A stretch of DNA of 64,000 nucleotides from Chamaecyparis obtusa (Eukaryota > Streptophyta > Pinopsida > Cupressales > Cupressaceae): NCBI GenBank assembly GCA_027943335.1, contig BSBK01003560.1, positions 1,761,001 to 1,825,000 of the forward strand, given 5' to 3'. Below are positions 36,160-47,038 of this stretch, piece after piece. The translations under genes and the position numbers were made by a program. Position 1 is the first letter of the stretch. Every line of letters starts with the position of its first letter. The notes below the pieces were generated by a model that was not told the DNA's origin, ran no database searches, and saw only the letters and a program-made list of their open reading frames with translations.

Positions 36160-36766
36160 AGCTAATCAATCAGTTTCTTCTATTTTAAATAAATCTCCTC
36201 TCAGAGCTCTCATTCTTCTAACTCCTTCAACTCAAAAACTTCCTCTCTATATAAAAATCTAGATAAACCCTATTGATCTCCCTAATTTGGTGGGTAATGT
36301 CATCAAATTGTGAATGTGCATTCCTTCTAGTCGAGAAGATGTTACCAAAAACAATCTCATTTGACATTTTTAGCTTATACTTTGTGTAGTGCAATTGCTT
36401 TAAAAAGGAATACATTACAACACCATAAGCATGCTTTCCTTTACTCCACTATTTGAGCATATGATGCTAAAGAGAAGCATCCCTTAGCCACATAATTTGA
36501 AACTTAAAAGAGGGATTCTTTTTCAAGAAAAACTTTATAGAAAACAAAATTATTGGCGAATGATTAGAACCTCTCCAAACTAAAATCTTCAAATTGGTAG
36601 TCTAGCTGCCCTTCATCCAGAAGAAAGATACTAGAAACTTGTCTAACCTTTCATCTATAGCCTCCACTCCACATCTTCTAGCATTCCAAGTAAATAATCC
36701 ATTAGTGGGTTTAACATCCACAACCTTAAGTAATTCAATGTTACTCCTCAAAAGCCCCACAAAGTA
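36160..36766 (-). pseudogene. LINE F endonuclease C-terminus
   Basis: Minus strand: a WNARRCGVEAIDERLDKFLV stretch (about 36700-36640; the family has W-N-x-R-R...E-R-L-D-R-F-L), then a short serine-histidine motif (NHSPII), then a PSFKFQIMWLRDASL-like stretch, and finally a Glu/Lys/Leu-rich helical linker to about 36160. The N-terminal part lies 21 kb away at 57925-58016, beyond copia C. Single-base shifts and stops are present. Confidence 0.78.
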
Positions 36767-36771
36767 GTAAA

Positions 36772-37136
36772 TCTAAGATTTGATGAAAAGTAAATCTAAG
36801 ATTTGATGAAAAAAAAATCTATTAAGCCCAAGAAACCTGCATGCAAAAACCTGTCACAAGGAAGAAATCTGTAGGAAACAAACAAGGATTTTTCTCTGAC
36901 AATATGAAAGCTTATTATTATCACCCAAAATAATGAATAAAAATATACAATGGATCAATCCTTATAGAAGGACATCATAAAACCTCATAGGAAACCCTAA
37001 TAGGTAAATAGGAATTTAATAATTAGATTTAATTATTAAATGACTAATGTAAGTGCATAAAGTAAAATATTAAGAGGTAGTAAAGTTAATTTAATCAATG
37101 TAATTAAATTAATTCTTTACTCTAACACCCCCCTTA
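36772..37136 (-). repeat. 3' LTR and purine tract of copia C
   Basis: Minus strand: AAGGGGGG (tract, to 37128), then TGTTAGAGTAAAGAATT from 37127 down to about 36795. It matches the 5' LTR parts at 56335-56377 and 57630-57919. At the outer end a 23-bp segment (GTAAATCTAAGATTTGATGAAAA) is present twice in tandem, 36767-36789 and 36790-36812, so the exact end is 36795 or 36772. Confidence 0.82.
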
Positions 37137-37429
37137 AGATGAGCAACAATGTTACTACAAAAAATGCAAGAAAGAAGCAAAGGAACTACAATGTTGAATA
37201 CAAATTTGGGTCCCGACAACATGGCCTGATGAGGTACCCAATCACAACCAGCTCTCTATGAAACAAAGAAATAGGGAAAACCACAAGGGAAAAAACCTCC
37301 TCCAAAAAGAGATAGAAATATGTAGAAAGTGGAAAAAAAGAAAGGAAGGTAGGCCTCACTGAGACCCCCCAAGGACCACTTCCATCACCCCAATTATAAA
37401 ACACAACTGAAGATACCGCGGGGATGCAA

Positions 37430-38821
37430 AAGGCTTAGTGAAGATGTCAACAACCTACTCTAAAGTGGGAACATACTCCAAGCTAAGAGAACCATCCTGA
37501 ATAAGCTACCTGATGAAATGCATATGGATCTCAATGTGCTTGGTCCGTTGATGCTCAACTAGGTTGTGGGAAATATGAATGGCACTTTGATTATCACACC
37601 AAAGAAGAGTGGGACCATCAGAGGAAACCCAAACTTTATCATTAATTGTTGAAGCCATAAAACCTCCTGACTAGCTAGCATAGTTGCTCGATACTCTGCC
37701 TATGTAGATGATAATGCACCATAAGTCTGATTCTTGAAAGACCATGTGATAGGACAATAACCAAGACATAAAAAAAAGCCAGAAGTAGACTTTTGACCAT
37801 CTGTATCACCACCCCAATTGGTATCTGTGAAACCAACAATGTGAGGAGCTCCTAATGTATAGTGAATGACATATGAAGTAGTGCCCAAAATGTACCTCAA
37901 AATACATTTGGCAGCTTTCCAATGACTCTCATGAGGATCATGGGAGAATTGAGAGACAATGCCAACCGCAAAAGAAATTTTAGGATGAGTGTGTGTCAGG
38001 TACAACAAACTACCCACAAGCTGCCTGTATAAGGTGGAGTCCATTGAAGGAGTAGAGAAAGTGGTAGGAAAAAGAACACTTGACTGAAAAGGTGTGGGAG
38101 AAGGCTTGCAATCAATCATTTTGAATCTATGAATAATGTCAAGAGCATAATTTTTCTGGTGTATGGAAATCCCATCCAAAGAATGAATAACATGTAGGCC
38201 CAAAAAGTAGTGTAGAAGTCCAAGATCTATCATCTCAAATTGTGCCATCAATGCTCTTTGAACACTATGAATCATAGAAGATGAGCTACATGAGGTAATG
38301 AGATCATCAACATACAACACAAGTATCACAAGATCAGCCCCATGACATTGAATATACATTGTAGGATCGAAATGATAACGGGTGAAGTGTGAGGCTTGCA
38401 AGAAAGAGTCCATCTTCTCATACCAAGCCTGAGGGGCTTGTTTGAGACCATATAATGACCTTTGAAGTCTACACACAAGAGAAGAGTCCTACACAAAACC
38501 CTGAGGTTGTTCCATATAGATCTCCTTTGTAGATCCCCATCAAATAATGCACTCTTCACATCCATCTAATACACTGTCCAACCCTATGAAGCTACAAAAT
38601 AAAGTACCTAGTGAATAGAATTCATCTTGGTGATAGGAGAAAAGGTCTCAGAGTAATCAATACCCTCCACCTATGCAAATCCCTTGCAACAAGATGTGCC
38701 TTATACTAATCAATAGAACCATCTGTAACATACTTGGTATGGTACACCCACTTGCACCAAACCAACTTTCTTCCTTTAACAAGAGTACAAAGATCCCAAG
38801 TGTAACTCTTCATAAAAGAAG
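37430..38821 (-). pseudogene. Copia C reverse transcriptase and RNase H
   Basis: Starts at the target site of the pol-less element with SSFMKSYTWDL and WCKWVY, then (38565 down) MDVKSALFDGDL, SLYGLKQAPQAWYEKMD, an intact active site YVDD (38303-38314), LLHYFLGLHV and YRQLVGSLLYLTHTHPKISF. RNase H has GFTDTNWGGDTDGQKSTSG at about 37830-37780 and ends with a short IFTKP-like tail near 37430. The 258-residue stretch 38476-37700 is fully open, the best preserved coding block in the window. Bases 37137-37430 are the 3' untranslated part. Confidence 0.9.
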
Positions 38822-38826
38822 AGTAT

Positions 38827-39870
38827 TGTTGGCAAGTGATGTTTTATGAGTAGTATGAATCACTTGAGGGTTTTCATTTATGGAAACATGTATGATATGG
38901 TGATCACATGAAGTAAGTATGAGTGTTGAAGATACAATCTTGAAAATGACTAAGTATGAAATCGAATTTACAGAGTACTACAAAACTATTTTAGACATTG
39001 AAGATAGTATATGATAGTTGATGACTTGTGAGATAAGAGGAATAAATTTTGGGATGTATATGACCTTAATTTAAGATCTCTTGTGATTTGGTATTGATAT
39101 CAGTAAGTTACATTGATATGAAGATATGCAAAGATAGAGGAACGGTGAAACAGGGCATATGAACAGTCGCAATGATTAAGGGAATGTAAGATGGAATGGT
39201 AATGTGCTAAGTTAGATAATAATTATAGATTTCTGACACTTTGGTAATACAAGATCATTGACTTAGTATTTATTTTTCTCATTATTAATTATTATGTTTT
39301 GTATTGTATTTGGGAGCCGAATGAATGTTAGAATACATATTTATATAAAGAGCTTTTTGTAAAGCAATAAGATGATGTGAAATAGTGATAGAGATGGAAG
39401 ATGTGAGATCTGAGGTTGGTAGATGATATTGAGAACTACTAATGGAACTATCAAAGCATAACAAATTCTTGTTTTGTTCACTCTTGAAAAATACTTTGTA
39501 ATTGAAATATTGATTGTAAGAGTTGTAAGCTCAGTATACCTTTAACAGGGTTTTGTATACCTTTAACAAGGTTGATATTCCTCTAACAAGGAAATGTACT
39601 ATGTAATACTCAGCTCCTAACAGGGCTAGGTATCCTAATAGGGACATTATACTTTAGTGCATAGTTGTGGATACCATCCCCACCGGGGTTTTCCCTTGGC
39701 CAGGGTGTCCTCAAAAACAAATAATGGTGTTATAGTTGTGTGTTATTTGTTTATGTTCTTTTCATTTCTAAAATCATATGGTTTATTTAGAATTAGTTTA
39801 AGTTTATAAAGAGTTGTAACGCTGATTCACCCCCCCCCCCCCCCCCTCTCAATATTACTCAATCCTACCA
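38827..39870 (+). repeat. 5' LTR of the pol-less element
   Basis: TGTTGGCAAG to ATCCTACCA. It holds CCTTTAACAGGG-type repeats (39537-39640), a GTGGATACCATCCCCAC hairpin followed by GGGGTTTTCCC (about 39665-39695), and near the end TTCAC, a 16-18 C run and CTCTCAATATT. Confidence 0.9.
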
Positions 39871-39872
39871 AT

Positions 39873-39884
39873 TGGTATTAGAGT
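39873..39884 (+). promoter_or_regulatory. Primer binding site of the pol-less element
   Basis: TGGTATTAGAGT, the initiator tRNA-Met site with two substitutions; two bases after the LTR end. Confidence 0.85.
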
Positions 39885-39893
39885 TATTGGCCC

Positions 39894-40865
39894 TTGGAGA
39901 GAAAGTCTAATGGCTTAAGGGAGATCAAAATGGATTTAGAAAGTTTGCAAGAGAACTTTGAAGCAGCACTTGATGACTTGGACAAAGAAAAGGTTGAGAA
40001 TGGAGAATTGAAATTCAAATTAAGAAGAGTAGAAGGTTTTATCAAGAAACTAAAGGAACGGCTTGAACTTTCAAGAAATCAAAGACAATACCTTTTGGAA
40101 AAGATCAAGGAGGACTTAGACAATGACACATTAGACCAAGTAAAGAAGATTGAGAAAGAAAAAGAACAAATTAATCTTTTGATGATTAAAGAGATCCAAC
40201 ATGAAAAGGATGCAAGATACAAATTTGAAGAGACTCTAAAAGGAGCGAACATGCAGATAGGAGAAATACAGATTGAACTTGATCAATACAAGGATAAATT
40301 CCTAGAATTAGAGAAATAAAATCAGATCATTAAAGGTCAAATTACTTGAGCCAAGTTACACATTGAGAAATTACATATGAGCAATGATAAGATTGATGAA
40401 CAAATAGAGAGACAAAAACCTAAAGTAGATGTGACTAGAATTGGATACAATGAAAGAGAATGTTCTAAGACTCATGAAGAATCACATGAAGTGAAGATTG
40501 AAGAAAGACCTACTTTTGAAGAACCTAGAAATTAGATCAGACCTTTCAGAGGTAGATGCTTTGGATGCAACAAATTTGGACACATGAAAAGATATTGTAG
40601 AGGTAAAGGCCCTTTTAGACCCTTTATTGGTTATTGTTATAACTGTTATGAATATGGACACAAGAAAGAAAAATGTAGGAAACTTGATCAGTCAGGAAAA
40701 AAAGCAAGATTACATTAGAGAAGAATCAACAACTAAGATCACATGTTAAAAATGCAATAACCTTGGACACACTGCAAGGTTTTGTAAACTGTAGTTTAAT
40801 CAGGACAAAAGACTACCTACATGTTAAAAATGCAACTTAGGGCATATAGAAAAGTTTTGCAGGTA
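39894..40865 (+). pseudogene. Gag-like coiled-coil protein with four zinc knuckles
   Basis: The first ATG is at 39930 (MDLESLQENF). About 130 residues of heptad-rich Leu/Glu/Lys coiled coil run to a TAA at 40317. The frame then continues to four knuckles: CFGCNKFGHMKRYC (40549-40590), CYNCYEYGHKKEKC (about 40636-40677), C-stop-KCNNLGHTARFC (40741-40782) and C-stop-KCNLGHIEKFC (40820-40860; spacing one residue short). The two knuckle stops are TAA where CAA (Gln) would fit. Knuckles bind RNA. I do not see the UBN2-type Gag core of copia elements, so this is gag-like by position and knuckles rather than by homology. Confidence 0.75.
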
Positions 40866-42605
40866 TAATGGAATGGACAAAAGAAGAGGACCACCTCCTA
40901 TGGTTATAAAGAAAAATATTGGTGATAGTGGTAAAAGTCTTGGTGAATACATAGATGACTTCAAGAATCATTTCAGGAAACTAGCAGATAGAGATGATGG
41001 TAAGCTATGGAAGATCAAAGACTTCAATAAGGCATTGGTTCAGGGAGAGACAATAGATGCTATTGTGTCTTTGTATGATGTTAACATTTCTACATCGACC
41101 TAAAGGACTAAGCATGGCCTTAGGGGGAGCATTGGATAAAGAAAACATATTATATCCAACCCCTAATTCTAAGGAATGAGCTCATGTGAGCTTGGATATG
41201 GTGTATACAGTCACTATGGAGTCTATATCTATGATCGCAACATTTGAAGAATCGTATCCTATGAGAGCGAGATTTGTGATTGACTAGACAATATGCGAAG
41301 TTGAGATAACTGAGTTAAGTGCATTTACTCACTTGGCAATGAATAAAAGACCTGAAAGAAACACACTTCTTCACCATTTGATGAGAAATGACCAAGGAGA
41401 GTAGAGCTAAAAATCATATCAAACCACACCAGCTACATTGCATGATTGATCGAAGTGGAATTCCCAAATTTATCATGTTAAAGGTATTTAGATCATTTAC
41501 CCAAATAGGAAGCTATGGATGCACTTGTGATATATGATGTTGTGGATAGACCAAGATATAAGTTTAAAAGACACCCCTTTAATTTTGGTGAGGATGACTT
41601 TGAAGGATCCTTTTTGCAAACACCATATGATGTCTTGCACATAGAAGATATTAATTAAGGAATACATCCATTGCAAGTATGAGATAATAGGAGATGCAGA
41701 GATATTCAGGGAAATAGATGAGATGATTGAATCAGATGAAAAAATGAAGGATGAATTTAAACACCTAGATGACCTATCTATCATGAAGTTAACCCTCATG
41801 AATAAATTCATCAAAACATAATGGTTCAAGATAATACTTAGTAGAGTTCATGACCAGTTCATTTGGATAGGAGAGAAGCCTGTGAAGATCTATAGTTTGT
41901 TAATTCATGACATTACTAGGTTAGATAACACTGGAGCTATCCATGTGGTAGAAAAGAACATTAAAAAGTAAGTTGAAACCCTAACTCATTCAAAATAGGT
42001 CAAGTGAGCTATGACTGTCAATGACATATTCCAACAAGATGTAAGAATGGTTACAATGCTTCTAGGATACAAGCTATACTATAACATAAGACCTAATTCA
42101 ATTTTAGTAGGAGTCATAATGATGGCATATAGGATGGTGAAAGAGAACACCAAATACAACCTATGTGATATTTTGGCACAACAGTTTTTGGAAAATGTGA
42201 AGATAGTTAAGAAGGATAAATCTAAGACATTTAGATTTGGCTCACTATTAGTTCATATATACATACATATTGAGCACAAGTTTCCCAGAATGCACCCTAG
42301 AGCATGGAAGGACAACATACCCACTAGTATTTAGATATCAGAGTGCTATCGAAGATAGAATAGTACATAGGTAGATGGTGAGTTATTTTCTATGATCAAA
42401 ATAATACAAAGGAAAATGAAGGAAAGATATAGAATCCCTAAGGAATTAGTTGAAAAATATAAGGATATAATATGTTTCATGGTTGAAACTAATTGTGTAT
42501 GCTTTGAAGTAGTAGAACCTAGAAAGAAATGGTGTTACCCCATGGGCTATGAGGTCAGTTCTAAAGTTCTTGTGATGTAGATAGAACATGTACTAGCATC
42601 TGAAG

Positions 42606-42940
42606 TGTTGGAAAAATGGTTAGCACTCCCCTTGGGATTTGTGACATGGCTTAATTGCCTCCTATGTCTTCTATAAGTCTAGTGGTTCTATTAGGCATTA
42701 AAAGGTTGATCTTTTGGTGCAAGGAAAACTACTACTTGTAACAAGTGGTATCAGAGCTTGGTCATAGGTTTGAATCCCCTTGAGTAACGTTGAGGGGGAG
42801 ATTGTTGGAAAAATGGTCAGTGCTCCCCTTGGGATTCATGACATGGCTTAATCACCTCTTGTGTCTTCTATAAGTCTAGTGGTTGTATCGAGTATTAACA
42901 GGTCAATATTTTGGTGGAACGACAACTACTAGTTGTATCA
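42606..42940 (+). mobile_element. TRIM1, complete miniature LTR retrotransposon
   Basis: 335 bp, flanked by TGAAG (42601-42605 and 42941-42945). LTRs 42606-42743 and 42803-42940, 138 bp each, TGTTGG to TAACA/TATCA, about 83% identical by eye. Internal part of 59 bp: PBS TGGTATCAGAGC at 42746-42757, and purine tract GAGGGGGAGAT at 42792-42802. No coding. It must have been copied by enzymes from elsewhere. Confidence 0.93.
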
Positions 42941-44035
42941 TGAAGTTGACATGTCTGAGGAGAGATGGGGAACATATGTAGAAAAGTCGGCTAAAGTCAG
43001 AGAAGAACATGATAAAGGCATGAGGAAAAGGAAGATATAGAAAATCATTGATGATATGGCAGCGAAGGTTAGGATAAAGAAGGAAGAATTGAAATAAATA
43101 AGGACCAAGATGACTGAAGGAGCCTCTACATTGGCAAGCTTGAGAATTGAAGCCCCTCCGCCTTCAGAAGCAAAAAACATAATCATACTTCAAATATCAT
43201 TGATCTATCTATCAGTACTCCTAAGAAGATAGCACAAGAAGAGACGCCTACAAACACTCCTAGAAGATCCACCAGATCAAACAAACCTAATAGCCCCAAG
43301 AAACAAAATGTTGAAGTAGAAACAAAGAGAAAACAAGATAAGGTAACTGAGAAGAAAGAAGAGAAAGCAGAACAAAAGAAAGCAGAGAACCTCTGGAAGC
43401 CATACATTAAAATACTGCATAAAAGGATAGTAAGAGATGGTAACTTGAAGACACTAAATAGATACTATGAGAGGTATGACTCTGATAATCAGTTAGTAAT
43501 TGAAGATATAGTAATTGAGCATTTATTGGTTTACAAAAATAATCTATTGGAAATTGAGCGTAGCTTACCAAAATACTTGTATCACAAGTTAGAAATTAGA
43601 AAACAACTTGCACAAATAGAAGATGAAACTATAAGGAATAAATCAATTGAGGACATGTTTCCTATAGTTTCTATACAGGAAAGAGAGAAGATAATTAAGG
43701 AGCTCAAACCCTTATTAAGAACAAAAGCCAGACTTGTAAAAATAATGGCTAGGAAATATGATGAAGTCATTGAGGATACATAGAAGGCACTACATCAAAT
43801 ACTGATGAGTGACATGCCTAAGAAATATTCACCTCCTAAGGCTACCAAGACCACACCTATAGGAATAGGAGAAAGCTCTAAGTTAGTTGAGGGCATCATG
43901 GAAGGAAGCGAAGTAAATATTGACAAACAACCAAAATTATTTGTTGTTGGTATGCTTGTAACCCTTGGCACTTCACCTGATGAAAGTGATCCATTTCAAG
44001 AAAGCATGGAGAGTGCAGTGAGAGAAGAAGGAAAA

Positions 44036-44140
44036 TAGGAAGAGGAAGGATAGAAAGAGGAAGAACAAAAAGAGGAAGAACAAAAAGAGGAAGGACGGAA
44101 AGAGGAAGAACAGAAAGAAGAAACCAAACAAAGGGAAGAA
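44036..44140 (+). repeat. Glu/Lys-coding minisatellite
   Basis: Imperfect 15-18-bp units (RAAGAGGAAGAACAAA) code for KEEEQKEEEQKEEG-like sequence within the long ORF. Confidence 0.75.
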
Positions 44141-45197
44141 GAAGAAATAAGAGAAGTCAAGAAAGAACCTGATACTTCCACCACTTTATTGTCAGCAAGT
44201 ATGGACAAGCTTGTGAGAACTAATGTAGAAAACATGGATGAGGATGAATTAATGAGATTATCCTTCATGGCATTTTCTAAGGAAAAAGAAAGGTCAGAAC
44301 AAAAAGGTGACAAAAAGGTTAAGGTAATTGCTAGGGCAGTTGATATAGTGAATAAAATACTCCCTATACCTATTGTGTTTCAAGGAAAAGATGATGCATA
44401 TAACCTTAACATGGTACTAGACAACTTTGACAATCACTATGAATCCCTTGTGAAGATCATAGAAGAAAAGGAAAAGAAGATATACTTAGAGAAAAAGTTG
44501 AAGGAAGTATGCCAATCTATTTCATGGGACTTGGGCATAATGAAAATAACCACATCTAAGGCCAAAAGTTGTGTCGTGCATAGAAGAAAGCTATATAGAT
44601 ATTTCATTAACCCTATCAAACACATTCAAAATATTGAAGATATAATGGCTAAGGACAAGGCTACTTTGGATAGTATGATGGACAATTGTGAGACATCCTC
44701 AAAAATCATATTAGAGATGGACAAGTAGACATAGAATATTGTTGATAAGATGAATGTATTGGATATAGAGAAAGGGAGAGTAATGACAATATTTGGTTTG
44801 CTGAAGATTCTAATCACTCCTAAGCTATCAATTCTTGAGGCACATCTTACTAAGATGGAGAAGATTGGGGAGTCAATGACCAACTCTGTACCCATAGAAT
44901 TGAAGACAATAGAGACTTCATCTTATGCATTGAATGGCCTAATACATGTCAATTATCTATTGATCAAATCATGGAATGATGAAGTGAAGACCTTGGTAGA
45001 TTCCTTCCAAGATATTCTGAAACTGGTGAGAAAGCACTAAATCCTACATTTTTTTTGTAAAATTTTGCAATTTTGAGTATACCTTTGCCATTGATGTCAA
45101 AGGGGGACAAGAAGAGAAGTAGAAAAATGAGAAGAGAAGAAGAAAAAAAGAAAAAGAAAAGTGTAAATAAAAATATATATATATGTATATAGAAAAG

Positions 45198-45667
45198 TGT
45201 TAGGATAATAAGCAGAATTACGCAAATATTAACATGCAAAAGAGAACACAATAACACAATGTTTAATGTGGTTCACCCAATCCTTGGGCTACATCCACCA
45301 ACAGTGAGTCCAATATCTATATTATTATCTATCGATTACAATCTGAAACCTATAACTCAATACCGCCACAGGAAGCTACAAAATCTCTCATACAATGAAT
45401 CTCCAAACCCTAAGCCCTTTTTACAAGTATTTTTGACATAACAAAATTAGGGCAAAAATACTCCAACTAATAGAAAATTGATGGCTGACCCTTTACAATA
45501 TTATTAATTCATTGTTGGCGTCGAGGGATGCTGCTCTGCCCCTTGACCCAGCCTGGGGTGCTACCCCAGGACCCCACAAGGGGCTCTACCCCTTGACCCC
45601 ATAGATAAGTTAGGGGGGGAACTGTGCTGAAAGAACCTAAGTTTGATTAGGCTCCATATACATAACA
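45198..45667 (-). repeat. Solo LTR of a copia-type element
   Basis: 470 bp, minus strand TGTTATGTATATGG to TTATCCTAACA, flanked by AAAAG (45193-45197; 45668-45672). It contains GTGGATGTAGCCCAAGG and ATTGGGTGAACCACATTAAA, the same block as in the copia B LTRs, so it belongs to a related family. A GC-rich stretch (45519-45605) with CCCCTTGACCC repeats is unlike its surroundings. No internal sequence remains. Confidence 0.85.
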
Positions 45668-45739
45668 AAAAGAAAAAGAAGAGTATAGGTAGTGTTTTGG
45701 ACACTTAGTCATTTTTTGCTAAGTGTTGCCATCAATGCC

Positions 45740-46787
45740 AAAGGGAGAGATTGTTGGCAAGTGTTGTTTTATGAGCAACATGAAGCACTTGAGGGTTGTC
45801 ATTTATGGAAACACATATGATATGGTGATCACATGAAGTAATTATGAGTGTTGAAGATACAGTCTTGAAAATGACTAAGTATGGAATCAGATTACAGAGT
45901 ACTACAGAACTATAATGGACATCGAAGATAGTATATGATAGTTGATGACTTGCAAGGTTAGAGGAAGACATTTTGGGATGTATATTACCTTAAGTTAAGA
46001 TCTCGTGTGATTTGGTATTGATATCAGTAAGTTACAGTGATATGAAGACATGTGAAGACAGAGGAATAGTGAAACATGGCATATGAACAATCATGATGAT
46101 TAAGGGAATGTAAGATAGAATGGTAAAATGCTAAATTAGATAATGATTGTATATTTATGACACTTTGGTAATACAAGATTTACAACTTAGTATTTACTTT
46201 TCACATTATTAAAATTTATTATGTTTTGTATTGTATTTGGGAGCCAACTGAATGTTAGAATACATATTTATATGAAGAGCTTTTTGTAAAGTGATAAGAT
46301 GGTGTAAAATAGTGATAGAGATGGCAAATGCAAGATCAAAGGTTGGTAGATGATATTGAGAAATACTACCAGAACTATCAAAGCATAGCAAATGCTTGTT
46401 TTGTTCACTCTTGAAAAATACTTTTTAATTGAAATATTGATTGTAAGAGTTGTAAGATTAGTATACCTTTAATAGGGTTTTGTATAACTTTAACAGGGTT
46501 TATATTCCTCTAACAAGGAAATGTACTATGTAATACTTGGCTCCTAAAAGGGCTAGGTCTCCTAACAGGGACATTATACTTTAGTACATAGTTGTGGGTA
46601 CCATCCCCACTGGGGTTTTCCCTTGGCCAGGGTTTCTTCAAAAACAAATAATGGTGTTATGAGTTGTGTGTTATTTGTTTATGTTCTTTTCATTTCTGCA
46701 ATCATATGGTTTATTTGGAATTGATTTAAGTTTATAAAGTGTTGTACTACTGATTCACCTCCCTCTCAGTATTACTCAATCCTAACA
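45740..46787 (+). repeat. Purine tract and 3' LTR of the pol-less element
   Basis: AAAGGGAGAGAT at 45740-45751 is followed by the 1,036-bp LTR (45752-46787), TGTTGGCAAG to ATCCTAACA. The sequence before the tract, GCCATCAATGCC, is echoed at 45087-45110 (GCCATTGATGTCAAAGGGGG), so a second tract-like site lies 0.65 kb upstream; the solo LTR accounts for most of that distance. Confidence 0.9.
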
Positions 46788-46792
46788 AGTAC

Positions 46793-46828
46793 TCCTCATC
46801 CATAGCCCTATCCCACTCAGGATGTCTT
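46793..46828 (-). pseudogene. Copia C, sliver of RT start
   Basis: 36 bases read HPEWDRAMDEEY on the minus strand, the well-known start of the copia RT region. It links the RT at 38821 with the target site of the pol-less element and is cut on the other side by the TRIM3 LTR. Confidence 0.8.
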
Positions 46829-47038
46829 TGTTACAAGTAGTGATTGTTGTTGTACCAAAAGATCGACATGTTAATGTCTGATACAACCACTAGACTTATA
46901 GAAGACACAGGAGGTGGTTAAACCATATCATGAATCTTGAGGGGAGTGCTGACCATTATGCCAACAATCTCCCCCTTAGCATTACCCCTCAGCGTTACCT
47001 AAGGGGATTCAAACCTGTGACCAAGCTCTGATACCAAT
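46829..47038 (-). mobile_element. TRIM3, with one TRIM LTR only
   Basis: LTR 46829-46966 (138 bp, same length and sequence type as TRIM1), purine tract (minus AAGGGGGAGAT, 46967-46977), and a 72-bp internal part with PBS (minus TGGTATCAGAGC, 47025-47036). The other TRIM LTR is absent: at exactly the PBS/LTR boundary the sequence continues into the 1.19-kb LTR of copia D. Confidence 0.82.

Larger units (their letters stand above)
40866..45040 (+). pseudogene. Long unassigned ORF of the pol-less element, broken
   Basis: About 1,300 codons can be followed through stops and a few shifts. N-terminal part: GEYIDDFKNHFRKLADRDDG (40940-40997), then 42011-42334 with FGSLLVHIYIHIEHKFPRM and RAWKDNIPTSI, which reminds me of the plant-transposon-associated domain often found beside plant elements (weak, from memory). 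TRIM1 interrupts it after residue block VLASE; it resumes with VDMSEERWGTYVEKSAK. C-terminal part (43200-45040): Lys/Glu-rich linker, a low-complexity Glu repeat, then helical coiled-coil-like segments to LKLVRKH. No enzyme motif. It could be an extended Gag or an env-like extra ORF as in Sireviruses; I cannot decide. Confidence 0.6.
38827..46787 (+). mobile_element. Pol-less LTR retrotransposon with gag-like gene and long unassigned ORF
   Basis: 7,961 bp flanked by AGTAT (38822-38826) and AGTAC (46788-46792), inserted in the copia C RT start; without it the copia frame reads DEEY then SSFMK. LTRs of 1,044 and 1,036 bp, an iMet-type PBS, and a purine tract. Between lie a coiled-coil protein with four zinc knuckles and 4.2 kb of further broken coding sequence. 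I found none of the motifs of protease, integrase, RT or RNase H. It resembles LARD/TR-GAG type non-autonomous elements. It also carries TRIM1 and a solo LTR. Confidence 0.85.

Noticed and set aside
39820..39850. Poly-C run as a G-quadruplex or control site
   Set aside because: It is an expansion of the C-run in the shared LTR end block; length may be unreliable in assembly.
42746..42780. tRNA gene fragment (TGGTATCAGAGC ... GGTTTGAATCC)
   Set aside because: GGTTTGAATCC resembles a T-arm, but there is no cloverleaf, and the first part is a primer binding site in a TRIM.
43996..44313. Minus-strand Ser-rich ORF with SSFCSSSF repeats
   Set aside because: Antisense of the Glu/Lys minisatellite.
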